Source: an uncultured Bacteroidales bacterium (GTDB lineage: Bacteria; Bacteroidota; Bacteroidia; Bacteroidales; FEN-979). Taken from it: a DNA stretch of 63,691 nucleotides. A program made the position numbers and the translations under genes. Below the pieces are notes generated by a model, which saw only the letters and a program-made list of their open reading frames with translations, was not told where the DNA came from and did not search any database. The DNA is taken from the NCBI GenBank assembly GCA_903926565.1, contig CAIYJU010000013.1, forward strand, positions 1-63,691, in the 5' to 3' direction. Shown here piece by piece: positions 35,546 through 46,200 of this stretch. How positions within the stretch are numbered: position 1 is the first letter of the stretch; the number at the start of each line of letters is the position of its first letter.

Positions 35546-36289
35546 CTATTCCACGATATAGTTTTGGAAAAATATCGACAACAGGATATAAAGGATGATG
35601 ATCAGGGGAATGGCGCTCAGGAAAAACAGCACAAAAAGCACCAGCGAAGAGGTCAGAAAAACATACCGCAGCTGGTTTCCCTGCCATGTAAAGCTTTTGA
35701 ACTTCATGGAGAATATCTTAAACTCTGAAATCAGGAGGTAGGAAAAGAAAACCGCCAGAATGGTAAGAATTCGTGTGTTTGAAAACAGGGTCACCAGGAA
35801 ATCAAGATGTATCAGGCTGAACAAACCGGGCTGAACATATAACACAAGAGGAATAGAGGCGAAGAAAATAGCGTTGGCCGGGGTTGGAATGCCAATGAAA
35901 TTAACCTCCTGCCTGAGATCAATATTGAATTTTGCCAGGCGCAATGCGGAGCATACCGGAATTATCAGCACAAAATAGGGGGCAATGTGAAGCCGTTCCA
36001 GTGTATTGCAACTTCCGGCACACTGGGCTGATACCATCTGGAAAATCATCAAACCCGGCGCTACGCCGAATGAAACCAGATCGGCCAGTGAGTCAAGTTG
36101 TTTCCCCAGTTCCGAATATGCATGAAGCATCCGTGCCGCGTTGCCATCCATAAAATCAAAAACGGCGGCGACAAATATGAAAAGTGCCGCATAAGGATAA
36201 TTTCCCCGCATTGTAAGCGTAATCGAAATTAACCCACACAACAGGTTTAAAACCGTCAGTGTATTCGGTATGTGTTGCCTGATATTCAT
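35546..36289 (-). CDS. pssA: CDP-diacylglycerol-serine O-phosphatidyltransferase
   Basis: 247 residues with six or more membrane segments. The CDP-alcohol phosphatidyltransferase motif DGxxARx8GxxxDxxxD is complete at residues 48-70 (DGNAAR, G62, D66, D70). The enzyme makes phosphatidylserine, the precursor of phosphatidylethanolamine, and is in the PssA type II group. It is convergent with lptB, 17 nt apart. It shares this window with the sphingolipid genes, so both main classes of amphipathic lipid are represented. Confidence 0.88.
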   Translation of the reverse strand: MNIRQHIPNTLTVLNLLCGLISITLTMRGNYPYAALFIFVAAVFDFMDGNAARMLHAYSELGKQLDSLADLVSFGVAPGLMIFQMVSAQCAGSCNTLERLHIAPYFVLIIPVCSALRLAKFNIDLRQEVNFIGIPTPANAIFFASIPLVLYVQPGLFSLIHLDFLVTLFSNTRILTILAVFFSYLLISEFKIFSMKFKSFTWQGNQLRYVFLTSSLVLFVLFFLSAIPLIIILYILLSIFFQNYIVE

Positions 36290-36305
36290 AACTTGGGATT
36301 TCCTG

Positions 36306-36313
36306 CAAAATTA
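36306..36313 (-). promoter_or_regulatory. Bacteroidota -7 promoter element (TAATTTTG, minus strand)
   Basis: Exact TAnnTTTG match 16 nt before the pssA ATG. Confidence 0.5.
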
Positions 36314-36370
36314 CCGAATATTTAACACCAAAAACATATTGAAATCCTTTCCATATCAGTATCCTTTTCA

Positions 36371-36378
36371 TACTTTTG
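36371..36378 (+). promoter_or_regulatory. Bacteroidota -7 promoter element (TACTTTTG)
   Basis: Exact TAnnTTTG match 34 nt before the ATG at 36413. Confidence 0.5.
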
Positions 36379-36412
36379 TCAACTGAATCAACAATCCCAA
36401 AACCATCTGTAT

Positions 36413-37819
36413 ATGAAAAAGATGATAACTACCTGTTTGCTCACAGCATTTTTCCTCCTGTTGCTGTCAACAGACCTAAAAGCACAATTTAATATTTCAG
36501 GGGAGTTCAGGCCACGGATGGAGTATCGCGATGGATATGGTCAATTAAGAAGTTCCAAACAAACCCCGTACTTTGATATTCTTGGAAGGAACAGGATTCT
36601 GTTTGATTATAAAAATGACAAATTCCAGGCAAAATTTTCGTTCCAGCATGCTTATGTTTTTGGAGAAAACAACTATGCCTCGGATACGATAACACGCAAC
36701 ACCCTAAATATTCACGAAGGTTGGTTTAAATATAACTTCACACCGGTTTTTGCGTTTAAAATAGGGCGGACTGAATTAATCTATGATGATGCACGACTGT
36801 TTGGAAACTCAAACTGGGCGGCAAGAGGTGCATCACACGATGTTGTGCTGGCACAATGGGAATCCTCGAAATTAAGCTACAAAGGTGATTTCGGATTTGC
36901 AATTAACAACACGGCTCCGTCAAACGCATTCCTTTCGACCTATCAGCTGAAAAACTACAAATACATGGGATACCTGTATCAGCAGAAAAAACTGTTGAAG
37001 GAGAATCTGATCTTTAGCGTACTTGCGATAACAGATATTTTTCAACAACCGGGCAAAGACAGGTATGATACCCTTTTTGTAACAAACGCCAATCACGATA
37101 CGATCGGGACCACCGTGGTTAAAAACGGGACCACCAATACCGATTCAACACAATTGTATGGCAGGCTAACAATTGGGGGAACCGCAACTTTTATATGGAA
37201 AAACCTGAAAGTATTTGGTGCAGGGTATTATCAGACCGGGCATTTCAGTGATGGAAGAACACTTAGTGCAGGGATGTTCGGGGGTTATGCATCCTATAAA
37301 ATTGTAAAACCCCTGACACTTTTGGCTGGCTACGAATGGATAAGCGGTAACGATTACTCTGACACAAAAGGCATAAAAACAAAGTCAACATCTTTTTCAA
37401 CACTATACGGCACCAGCCATGGGTTTTATGGCTATATGGACCTTTTTACGAGACATGTCGTTAGCGGAAACAGTTCCGGTCTCACCGATTTGTATGCCAG
37501 GGCAACCCTGGTGTTGAGCAGTAAAACCTCCCTTGAGGCAACATACCGCATGTTCGGACTGGCCAAGGGCTATCTGCCAATAAAAACCGCCACGTCATCG
37601 TATGAAAAAGTTGATTCGAACCTGGGGTCGGAGCTTGACGTAATGGTACTTTACAAACCCTACCCAAACTTTGAGATTAATGCAGCTTATTGCTTTTTCC
37701 TGCCGACAACCACCATGGAAAAACTGAATAAACTGTCTCCAAATACGAGCACATGGGCTCAATATGCCTATATCATGCTTACCTACAAACCAAATTTCTT
37801 CAATTCCGACAAGCACTAG
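36413..37819 (+). CDS. Outer-membrane porin-like protein (alginate-export-like barrel)
   Basis: 468 residues with a signal peptide ending DLKAQ (residue about 25). The mature start FNISGEFRPRMEYRDGYGQL, followed by RNRILFDYKNDKFQAKFSFQ, FKIGRTELIYDDARLFG and NWAARGASHDVV, resembles the alginate-export/porin family found widely in Bacteroidota. Strands continue to the end (YAYIMLTYKPNFF). The substrate is unknown, and no alginate genes adjoin. A strong hairpin follows the stop. Confidence 0.72.
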   Translation: MKKMITTCLLTAFFLLLLSTDLKAQFNISGEFRPRMEYRDGYGQLRSSKQTPYFDILGRNRILFDYKNDKFQAKFSFQHAYVFGENNYASDTITRNTLNIHEGWFKYNFTPVFAFKIGRTELIYDDARLFGNSNWAARGASHDVVLAQWESSKLSYKGDFGFAINNTAPSNAFLSTYQLKNYKYMGYLYQQKKLLKENLIFSVLAITDIFQQPGKDRYDTLFVTNANHDTIGTTVVKNGTTNTDSTQLYGRLTIGGTATFIWKNLKVFGAGYYQTGHFSDGRTLSAGMFGGYASYKIVKPLTLLAGYEWISGNDYSDTKGIKTKSTSFSTLYGTSHGFYGYMDLFTRHVVSGNSSGLTDLYARATLVLSSKTSLEATYRMFGLAKGYLPIKTATSSYEKVDSNLGSELDVMVLYKPYPNFEINAAYCFFLPTTTMEKLNKLSPNTSTWAQYAYIMLTYKPNFFNSDKH

Positions 37820-37822
37820 CCT

Positions 37823-37862
37823 ATCAGGTTTTTTTCCGACCTTTGCCGGAAAAGAGCCTGAT
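37823..37862 (+). promoter_or_regulatory. Hairpin between porin stop and queA start, pairing with the start codon
   Basis: ATCAGGTTTTTTTCCG (37823-37838) can pair over 16 positions with CGGAAAAGAGCCTGAT (37847-37862), with two G-U pairs and an 8-nt loop. The right arm includes the first two bases of the queA ATG (37861-37863). It may terminate the porin transcript or occlude queA translation initiation. I see no preQ1 riboswitch consensus. Confidence 0.5.
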
Positions 37863-39105
37863 GTCCGATCCCGGAAACATTCGCATTCAAGATTACGATT
37901 ATCTGTTACCCGCTGAGCAGATTGCACAGTTTCCTCTTGAAACACGCGATGCATCTAAACTCCTGGTTTACAGGGACGGCCATATTTCAGACGAAAGGTT
38001 TTCCGGGATTGGTCAGCACTTACCGGAGAACAGCCTGCTGGTTTTCAACAACACCCGCGTCATCCGTGCAAGGCTGCTGTTCAGAAAACCGACCGGGGGG
38101 CAAATTGAAATTTTCTGCCTCGAACCCTTGTCTCCAACTGCCGAAATCCAGGAAGCCTTTCATCAGACAACCGCTTCGACCTGGAAATGCCTGGTCGGCA
38201 ATATGAAGCGCTGGAAATCAGAAACACTCATGATAGAATGCCTTGCAGATGGCATTATTCACCAGTTGTTTGCCGAACTTAAAACCGACTGCAAAGATGG
38301 CTCCTTTGAAATTTCCTTTCATTGGTCACCCCCGGAGAAAACATTTTCTGAGATCCTTGAACTGATGGGCGTAATCCCGTTGCCTCCTTATATAAACCGG
38401 ACGGCGGTTCCATCAGACAATGACCGGTATCAAACCGTTTATGCCGAGCATGAAGGCTCTGTTGCAGCACCAACAGCCGGTCTACACTTTACTCCTGCCC
38501 GGATAGAAAAACTCAGGTCAGATGGCTTTGAAACAGAAAATGTCACACTGCATGTCGGCATGGGGACCTTCCGTCCTGTTGGGGTTGAACAAATCAGGGA
38601 CCATGTGATGCATCATGAAAAAATTGTGATTTCCAGAAATACCATACATCAACTGCTGTTAAACCTGAACCGCCCTGTTATCGCTGTTGGCACCACCTCT
38701 GCCCGGACCCTGGAAAGCCTTTACTGGCTTGGCGTCAGCCTGATACAAGATCATTCAGAAAAACACCCTGTGGTATCCCAATGGATCCCCTACCAGCAAA
38801 ACCCTGGCAGCATGATCACCGCAGGGCAATCACTTCAGGCCCTTATCAACTATCTCGACGAACGAAAACTGGTTGAATATTCGGGGGAGACCCAACTCAT
38901 GATTGTTCCCGGGTACCAATACAGGATTATTTCGGGGTTGATTACAAACTTCCATTTCCCGAAAAGCACCCTTCTGCTGTTGGTTGCCGCGATGATCGGA
39001 AACGACTGGAGAAGGGTCTATGCACATGCCCTTGATAACGGATACCGCTTTCTCAGTTACGGGGATTCATGTCTATTTTTTAATGCCTGGCATAAATTGC
39101 CTTAA
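37861..39105 (+). CDS. queA: S-adenosylmethionine:tRNA ribosyltransferase-isomerase
   Basis: 414 residues from the ATG at 37861. The longer frame to 37753 overlaps the porin gene. It starts [20 protein letters not shown], the QueA signature, followed by [23 protein letters not shown] and GMGTFRPV. It transfers the ribosyl part of SAM to 7-aminomethyl-7-deazaguanine in tRNA, giving epoxyqueuosine, the penultimate step to queuosine. It is slightly longer than many QueA proteins (about 350). The extra length lies mainly between residues 85 and 160. No other que gene is near. Confidence 0.92.
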   Translation: MSDPGNIRIQDYDYLLPAEQIAQFPLETRDASKLLVYRDGHISDERFSGIGQHLPENSLLVFNNTRVIRARLLFRKPTGGQIEIFCLEPLSPTAEIQEAFHQTTASTWKCLVGNMKRWKSETLMIECLADGIIHQLFAELKTDCKDGSFEISFHWSPPEKTFSEILELMGVIPLPPYINRTAVPSDNDRYQTVYAEHEGSVAAPTAGLHFTPARIEKLRSDGFETENVTLHVGMGTFRPVGVEQIRDHVMHHEKIVISRNTIHQLLLNLNRPVIAVGTTSARTLESLYWLGVSLIQDHSEKHPVVSQWIPYQQNPGSMITAGQSLQALINYLDERKLVEYSGETQLMIVPGYQYRIISGLITNFHFPKSTLLLLVAAMIGNDWRRVYAHALDNGYRFLSYGDSCLFFNAWHKLP

Positions 39106-39111
39106 GATTTG

Positions 39112-39119
39112 TATCTTTG
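39112..39119 (+). promoter_or_regulatory. Bacteroidota -7 promoter element (TATCTTTG)
   Basis: Exact TAnnTTTG match 26 nt before the tatA ATG at 39146. Confidence 0.55.
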
Positions 39120-39145
39120 CATTACAATATTTAAAAACCGACACC

Positions 39146-39370
39146 ATGACATTAAGCATATTATTGATCTTCGGCCTTGGTACCACAGAGTTATTACTTA
39201 TCGCTTTACTTGTCCTGCTGCTCTTTGGTGGAAAGAAAATTCCCGAACTCATGAAAGGACTGGGAAAAGGGGTGAAAAGTTTTAAAGATGGCATGGAAGG
39301 GATGGAAGAAGAGTTGAAAAAGCCAGCCGATAAAACTCCCCCTGCAGATCAGACCGGGAAACAGCTCTAA
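39146..39370 (+). CDS. tatA: Twin-arginine translocase subunit TatA/TatE
   Basis: 74 residues from the ATG at 39146, chosen over the upstream in-frame start at 39020, which lies inside queA. One membrane helix (about 3-25, with [20 protein letters not shown]) is followed by the hinge, an amphipathic helix ([19 protein letters not shown]) and an acidic/polar tail. TatA oligomers form the pore that passes folded proteins across the inner membrane. No tatC is in the window. Confidence 0.9.
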   Translation: MTLSILLIFGLGTTELLLIALLVLLLFGGKKIPELMKGLGKGVKSFKDGMEGMEEELKKPADKTPPADQTGKQL

Positions 39371-39434
39371 AACGTTTTTACCCGTTTTCGTTTATTGTTA
39401 CCCTGTATACCGGAAATATTCCGGAACACCTTTA

Positions 39435-40793
39435 ATGAAAAAACGAATTCTCTATTCCTCAAGCCTGCTAACCCTTACAGGATTAATATGGGGAACAATA
39501 TACCTGAATTCATTGCTTCCTATTATCACAGGTTATTCTGCGAAATATCTGTGTTCAGCTGTTTTTATCTCCAACAGGAACCCCGCTGAGGTTGAAAAGA
39601 CGGATCTCAATTTTTCGTTTATCCGTTATGTAACCAACGAAATAAATTACCAGGATAATAGTGTTACCAGCCATTTTTTATGGGGTAAGTCAACTGCCGT
39701 TTTCAGGCCGGGTTACGGATGTACCTTGTTGAGAGGGCTGACCGAAGACGAATGGAGAAAGAAAAAAACCCCTTCAATTCCCGGCGCTGATTATAACCAG
39801 GATACCATAATCTGGCCGATGGGGAATATCATCCCCGTGGTTGAAACGGGCATTGACAAACGAGCCTTGTCTGAGATTTCAGACAAGTTAATGGTTTACC
39901 ACACCTATCATGGGAATGCGTTCGCATTTATTGTGGTTCATAAAGGGGTTCCGGTTACAGAGCGTTACAGAAAGGGGTTCAATTCCAGAACAAGGTTCCT
40001 GAGCTGGTCGATGGCAAAGAGTTTTACCAATGCGATTGCCGGGGTCATGGTGAAAGAGGGATTGTTAGACATTCATACGACCACCGGGATTCCACCATGG
40101 CAAAACGACGCCCGCAGTAAAATTACCATCAACGATCTGATGCAGATGCAAAGCGGGCTCAGGTGGAACGAAGAGTACGGCAACCGTTCCGACGTAACCC
40201 TGATGCTATATAACAGCAGCGATTATGCTGATTTTGCGATGACACAGCCACTCAAATTCCCGGTGGGGTCCACCTGGTACTATTCATCCGGGTCAACAAA
40301 TATCGTCAGTAGCCTGATACGAAAGAAATTCGGGACTGACAGTGCATATTACACTTATCCCTATTCCAGGTTATTTAAAAAAACCGGCATGCCGGATATT
40401 GTCTTTGAAACTGACCCGGCAGGCAACTTTGCCGGCTCTTCCTACCTTTACGCTACAATACGGGACTATGCAAGGTTTGGCATGTTATATCTTCAGGATG
40501 GGATCTTTAATGGTGAACGGATTTTACCGGAAGGTTGGGTCGGGTATACAACCTCCCCTGCCAAACAAAGCCATGGTAATTATGGTTCGTTTTTCTGGTT
40601 GAACCGGGGAAAATATTACCCCTCGGCTCCTGCGGATATGTATTCATGCAATGGCCACGATGGGCAGCGCATTTTCATCATTCCTTCGCAGGAGCTGGTT
40701 GTGGTTGTATTGGGCTATTCGCCAAAGTCAAAAAACGAGATGCATTTCGATCAATTGCTCTCTGATATTCTTAACACCCTACCTGTTCAATAA
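39435..40793 (+). CDS. Serine hydrolase, beta-lactamase class C / penicillin-binding protein-like
   Basis: 452 residues with an N-terminal hydrophobic anchor (about 5-30). Its beta-lactamase (class C) domain (about 150-445) has the nucleophile motif S192-M-A-K195, a YYSSG motif near 282-286 in the place of YxN, and H408-D-G in place of KTG. This HxG variant is frequent in class C-fold esterases and D-aminopeptidases, so an esterase or peptidase acting on envelope substrates is as likely as beta-lactam hydrolysis. A small CCGGAA/TTCCGG hairpin precedes the start (39410-39424). Its 3' end overlaps the convergent acyl-CoA ligase by 15 nt. Confidence 0.82.
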   Translation: MKKRILYSSSLLTLTGLIWGTIYLNSLLPIITGYSAKYLCSAVFISNRNPAEVEKTDLNFSFIRYVTNEINYQDNSVTSHFLWGKSTAVFRPGYGCTLLRGLTEDEWRKKKTPSIPGADYNQDTIIWPMGNIIPVVETGIDKRALSEISDKLMVYHTYHGNAFAFIVVHKGVPVTERYRKGFNSRTRFLSWSMAKSFTNAIAGVMVKEGLLDIHTTTGIPPWQNDARSKITINDLMQMQSGLRWNEEYGNRSDVTLMLYNSSDYADFAMTQPLKFPVGSTWYYSSGSTNIVSSLIRKKFGTDSAYYTYPYSRLFKKTGMPDIVFETDPAGNFAGSSYLYATIRDYARFGMLYLQDGIFNGERILPEGWVGYTTSPAKQSHGNYGSFFWLNRGKYYPSAPADMYSCNGHDGQRIFIIPSQELVVVVLGYSPKSKNEMHFDQLLSDILNTLPVQ

Positions 40794-42689
40794 TTCACTG
40801 ATTGACATCACATTTTGTTCATTGCAGATATTTTTGCCTGATGGGGAACAGAGGTATTCTATCCTTCGGCGGTATGTGTCAACCACCCTGCTCCTCACCG
40901 TTTTTAACTGGAAATTCAACAAATGGTTTTCTTCGGTAAAGGGTTCCCCGAGAACAGCGGTTGCTGCAGGCAGCCATCTTTGCGGGAACATAGACCCAAA
41001 CTTATTTCCACTTCTGTATTCTTTTAATTCGTGCTCGATTCTTTTCAATGCTGCATGCTGTCCTTCGAGAGACCCCGGGTCGAGTTCTTTTTCCCTGAGG
41101 TACTGAAGCAGGGCCTCCCTGTTTGGAACCACAAGTGCCACCGTATAAGGATTCTGGTTGTTGTAAAGTAAGCATTGTTCGATAAACCCGGATTGTGATG
41201 TCAGGGCCTCCTCCATCCCTTCCGGACTGAATTTCTCTCCATCATCCGCAATGAGCAGGCTTTTAAAACGGCCCAGTACATAAAGGAATCCGTCACGGTC
41301 CAAATACCCCAGATCCCCGGTATGCAGCCATCCGTTGCGCAATGTGGCACGGGAAGCTTCTTCATTCTTCCAGTAGCCGGCCATTACATTCTCTCCTTTT
41401 ACAACAATTTCTCCCTTCGCCCCCTGGGGTAGTTCTGCTCCCTGCTCGTCACAGAACTTCAGCTCAAGATTGGCCACCAATGTTCCGGAAGAACCAAGTT
41501 TGTGCTTCTTCAGGGAATTCGATGAAATAAAGGGAGAGGCTTCAGTCAGCCCGTAGCCCTGCAACATCGGGATGCCGATTGCATAAAAAAATCGCTGAAA
41601 TTCAATATCAAGCAGTGCCCCGCCGCCAATAAAAAATTCGAGCCGTCCACCAAAACCCTCCCTGATTTTCCTGTAAAACAGCCGGTCGAAAACGGAGAGC
41701 AGGGGTTTCAGGGCAATCCTGAACCCTTTGCCCCGGTCCCAACCGTTGCCATTGAAGAAAAATGAAACCTTAAGCGCAAAGGTAAACAAGAGTTCAGCGA
41801 GGACTCCTTTGGTACGAATCGATTTCTCAATGCTCTTTTTGAAATTTTTAGCGATTGCAGGAACACTGAATAGCAGGTACGGCCGTACCTCTTTGATGTT
41901 CCTGGTAAGATTTTTCAGCGTTTCGAGCGGTGTTTTTCCAGGCTCAACAGACGCTATCGATGCCCCTTTACCCATAAAACAGTAAATCCCTGCCGTATGT
42001 GCAAAAGCATGGTCCCAGGGAAGGATAAGCAGGGTCGTGTAATTTTCAGAAATATCCATCAGGGAATAACCCTGTTCAATGTTTGACAGATAATTCCGGT
42101 GCGTAAGAATAATACCTTTGGGATCTGAGGTTGTACCCGAGGTATAGCTGATGTTTGCATAATCATCCGGAGTAACGGAATCAATTGTTTGATTGAAGGC
42201 AGGCATCTTTTCTGCCAGGTACGAATCGCCCATGGTAACGACTGTCTGCAGCAGCGTTTCATCAGTGGATTTCAACTCAATGTCATCCAGGATAATAATT
42301 TTTTCGAGCTGCGGTAACGCTCCCCTGATTTGCCTTATTTTATGAACGAGGTTACCGGAAACCACCACCACTGATGCTCCTGAATGGTTCAACCGGAAAA
42401 TGATCTCGTCCGGCTCATTCAGCCTGGCCGACAACGGTACATTAACAGCACCTGCAAATAAAATTCCGAATTCGCAAATCACCCAATCGTTCCTCGCTTC
42501 TGACAAAAGAGCCACACGATCCCCTCTTTTCACGCCCATGGACATTAGTCCGCCGGCAAAACGATAAACCATCCTGTGCACCTGCCCGTAAGTCGTTCCA
42601 TGATATCCATGGCCCCTGTTTTCCCACAGATAAACATTATCGCGAAATCTTTCAACGCTTTGGTTGAAAAACTGAAGGAGTGTTTTCAT
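40779..42689 (-). CDS. AMP-dependent synthetase, long-chain acyl-CoA ligase type
   Basis: 636 residues from the ATG at 42689, a typical size for FACL-type enzymes. The ATP/AMP motifs are ISYTSGTTSDPKGIILTHRN (about 184-203), GYGLTEASPF and LHTGDLGYLDRDGFLYVLGR. The near-invariant lysine region may be at EEALTSQSGFIEQ or near the C-terminus; I could not place it with confidence. It activates a fatty or other carboxylic acid to the CoA thioester. It could feed acyl-CoA to the sphingolipid or phospholipid pathways, which is inference. Its own -7 element lies just upstream. Confidence 0.85.
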   Translation of the reverse strand: MKTLLQFFNQSVERFRDNVYLWENRGHGYHGTTYGQVHRMVYRFAGGLMSMGVKRGDRVALLSEARNDWVICEFGILFAGAVNVPLSARLNEPDEIIFRLNHSGASVVVVSGNLVHKIRQIRGALPQLEKIIILDDIELKSTDETLLQTVVTMGDSYLAEKMPAFNQTIDSVTPDDYANISYTSGTTSDPKGIILTHRNYLSNIEQGYSLMDISENYTTLLILPWDHAFAHTAGIYCFMGKGASIASVEPGKTPLETLKNLTRNIKEVRPYLLFSVPAIAKNFKKSIEKSIRTKGVLAELLFTFALKVSFFFNGNGWDRGKGFRIALKPLLSVFDRLFYRKIREGFGGRLEFFIGGGALLDIEFQRFFYAIGIPMLQGYGLTEASPFISSNSLKKHKLGSSGTLVANLELKFCDEQGAELPQGAKGEIVVKGENVMAGYWKNEEASRATLRNGWLHTGDLGYLDRDGFLYVLGRFKSLLIADDGEKFSPEGMEEALTSQSGFIEQCLLYNNQNPYTVALVVPNREALLQYLREKELDPGSLEGQHAALKRIEHELKEYRSGNKFGSMFPQRWLPAATAVLGEPFTEENHLLNFQLKTVRSRVVDTYRRRIEYLCSPSGKNICNEQNVMSISELLNR

Positions 42690-42714
42690 CTGATGGCTCA
42701 ATTGTATGGAGATA

Positions 42715-42722
42715 CAAAGATA
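42715..42722 (-). promoter_or_regulatory. Bacteroidota -7 promoter element (TATCTTTG, minus strand)
   Basis: Exact TAnnTTTG match 25 nt before the ligase ATG at 42689. Confidence 0.5.
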
Positions 42723-42808
42723 ACAACTATTTGATGCTAATTTCTGCAATTTATTTGGTCTAAATTATTTATTGGTTTACCTTCGTGGTGTTTTATACCA
42801 ACGACGCC

Positions 42809-43228
42809 GTGAGGAAACTTATTTTTACAATCTTGTGTATTTTACCTTTGCTTATTTCTTGTAAATCAACACATTTCACGCCTAAAAATTACAAAGAGCG
42901 CCAGCTTGCCGTTGGAAGCAGCGGCGGAGTTACCGGAATGCTGAAGGAGTATGTCCTGCTCGACAATGGCCAGCTGTTCCTCAGCAAAGGGTTAAACGGG
43001 GAGTGGAAAGAGATGGCCGAATTGAAGAAATCCAAAACCAAAGAAATTTTCACAAAAGCGGGGGAACTTAAAATCGCCAGTTTAAAGTTCAATCATCCCG
43101 GGAACATGACCTATTACCTGATCCTGAAGCAACCTCCCCGCTCCAATGAAGTCAAATGGGGAGAAACCGGGGTTGTGCCACCTGATGGGATCAGTGCGTT
43201 TTACGATTACCTTTTATCTATTTTTTAA
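42809..43228 (+). CDS. Small lipoprotein of unknown function
   Basis: 139 residues from the GTG at 42809. This start gives a clean lipoprotein signal (RKLIFTILCILPLLISC), while the GTG at 42785 adds eight polar residues. After the Cys comes a compact domain with YVLLDNGQLFLSKGLNGEWK, ELKKSKTKEIF and MTYYLILKQPPRSNEVKWG. It looks like a small beta-rich fold, but I do not recognise the family. It is 18 nt before the M4 protease gene, so probably co-transcribed. Confidence 0.65.
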   Translation: MRKLIFTILCILPLLISCKSTHFTPKNYKERQLAVGSSGGVTGMLKEYVLLDNGQLFLSKGLNGEWKEMAELKKSKTKEIFTKAGELKIASLKFNHPGNMTYYLILKQPPRSNEVKWGETGVVPPDGISAFYDYLLSIF

Positions 43229-43246
43229 TTTCAATTATAAACAGAC

Positions 43247-46200
43247 ATGAAGAACCTTATACGTGTATTTACCCCGGTTTTCCTGATTACTGCAATTGCA
43301 TTTTCTGTAACAGGACAAAACAATCCTTTTGCAATTAAGTCAAAATCATTAAAATCTGCCGGTTTTATGCCACAGCAGGTTCAGCCACTTCCCGGTCATT
43401 CGGTTTTAAAGCCGGCACGGATTTCACAGGCATCGACATTTCATCCTGTAAGCCATCCTTTACCACTATTGACCCCGAACAAAAAAAGTTTCGGCGAAAA
43501 ACACTACAACCAGCAGGGACAGGTGATTTTTTTAAGCGGAAAACTTCCAAACCCGTCAGGTACGGCGCTGAAATCAACACCAAACCTGGAGGCAGCCTGC
43601 TATGAGTACCTTGAAGCCATTCAGACTGATCTGCAGATCAGGGATGCCCGGGCTGAATTCCGGATCAAAAGCACTCAGACTGATGAACTGGGTATCAGCC
43701 ATGTTAAGCTGGAACAGATGTACAAGGGCATCCCGGTATACGGAGGAGAGGTTTACCTTCATGCATCTGATAATCAGATTAACCTGTTCAATGGCAATGC
43801 CTGCCCTACATTTTCCGGAACAGACATCAATCCCTCTGTTGCTTCCTCCCAGGCCCAGCTGGTCACCATCATGGATGTGTCGAAACGAACCAGCTATCAT
43901 GATCTTGATGAAAACCAGAAAGCGCTGTTAAATTACACCATGCCAAAAAGTGAGCTGGTCATTTATCCGAAAAACCGCGACCCCAGGCAGCAGTTCCTTG
44001 CATGGCACATTACTGTCAGACCGAATTTCATGGAACGGTGGGAGTACTTTGTTGATGCCAGAACCGGTACAATCATTCATTTTTACAACAATACCCAGAC
44101 CGATGGCGACGTAACTGCATCGGGCTCCGATCTCAATGGTGTGAACCGTACAATCCATGCATATCTTCAGAACGGGACTTACCTGATGGTAGATGTGTCA
44201 AAAACCATGTACAACCCGCAGAACCAGGAAGGCACCATGCGGAGTTACGATGCAAACAACACTTGTCCTTCATCGCAGGGTTTCAATCCCGGCATTGCAT
44301 CAACGTCAAACAATGTGTGGAGTCCGAAGGTGATTTCAGCACAGTATAATGCAGGTATAACTTATGAATATTTCAGGACCACACATGGAAAGAACTCCTG
44401 GAACAACCAGGGAGGCTCAATTCTAAGTGTGATCAATGCCACGGAGAGCAACGGCAGCGGCATGGACAATGCTTACTGGAACGGTGTTTGCATCGTTTAT
44501 GGCAATGGTGATACCCAATTTAAACCACTGGCGGGTGCACTGGATGTGAGTGCACATGAACTTGGCCATGCCTATGATGAAGCATCTGCCAACCTTGAAT
44601 ATCAAAACCAGTCAGGAGCGATGAACGAGGCCTTTTCAGATATTGCAGGAGCAGTGGTAGAGAGACTCAACTGGAAAATCGGTGAGGATGTTGTGAAACC
44701 CGGCTCCTTCCCTACCGGATGTTTAAGGGACATGTCAAACCCCCACAATGGCGGATCAAGTTTTAACGATCCCGGCTACCAGCCTGCCAATGTAAGTGAG
44801 ATGTATAACGGAAGCCAGGACAATGGCGGAGTTCATATCAACAGCGGGATCATCAATTATGCATTCTATAAATATTCAACTGCTGTCGGAATTGCCAAAG
44901 GCGAAAAAACATTTTTCAAAGCCTTGTTTCAATATTTAACCCGTTCATCGCAGTTTATCGATTGCCGGCTGGCAGTTATCCAGTCTGCGAAAGACCTCTA
45001 TGGCGATGGTTCAGCCGAGGTAAATGCTGCAAAAACCGCATTTGACGAAGTCGGAATTGTTGACGGCAGTGGCGGGAACTATCAAAACCAATTGCCTGTA
45101 AATCCGGGACAGGACTTCATCCTTGCTTACAATACGTATACAGCCGACCCAAACACACTTTACCTTTCCTCAACTGCGGGCTCAAATTTTGTTGCAATGA
45201 GCCAAACACCTCTTGTTAACAAGCCCAGCATTATTGACAATGGCACCCTGGCTGTATTTATCGGATCCGACAAGATGATGCACGCCATGACCCTTGGAAG
45301 CCAGCCCCAGGAATCGATCATCCAGACGGAGGCAATATGGTCAAACGTCGCCATCTCCAAAGACGGGTCGATGATTGCGGCAGTCACTGAATTCCAGGAT
45401 TCTGCCATCTATATTTACAGCTATCAGAAACAGGTATGGGTAAAGGCCCATTTATACAATCCCACCACGCAACAAGGTGTGACAACCAACAACGTGCTTT
45501 ATGCCGATGCACTGGAATGGGACTACAGCGGTGAATTCATCATGTACGATGCCTATAACCAGATGAACAGCTCCACTTCCGGGCAGAATGTAGATTACTG
45601 GGATATCAGTTTCATGAAGGTATGGGATAAAGGCACCTCTGACTGGGGAAACGGCAATGTTTTCAAACTGGTTTCAGGAATACCTGAAGGAATCAGCATC
45701 GGAAATGCTTCATTGTCCAAGAACTCGCCGGCTGTTTGCGCATTTGATTATGTCGATGCCAACACCAATACCATCAGCGTACTGGCAGCGAATCTCGAAA
45801 CAGGCGATTTCGTTGAGGTCTTCAACAATGGCAATACGCTTAGTTATCCAAATTATTCAAAACTTGACGACCAGGTCATCTTCACTTCACTTTACAACGG
45901 CTCTTCGGTCATCGCATCCATTGCCATGTCTCCTGACAAGGTGCATCCGGCATCATCAACTGCAAATGTATTGATTACTGATGCCAAATGGGGTGTCTGG
46001 TTTGCACAGGGTGACCGCCACCTAGGATTGTATGAAACAGATAATCGGTCGCGTATGACATTATATCCAAACCCTGCACACGGTATGGTTTATATTTCAT
46101 TGGAACAAAAGGTAACAGAGCCTTTTACAATAGAGGTTTATGACATCCGGGGCGGGCTTAAAACATCGTCAGCTTTCACTTCTTCCGATAATATCACACT

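Noticed and set aside
37823..37862. preQ1 riboswitch before queA
   Set aside because: The hairpin lacks the preQ1 aptamer consensus (short pseudoknot with an A-rich tail) and leaves no room for an expression platform before the ATG.
39435..40793. True beta-lactamase resistance gene
   Set aside because: SxxK is present, but the KTG box is replaced by HDG and the YxN by YSS, which is more typical of class C-fold esterases or peptidases. Resistance is not supported.
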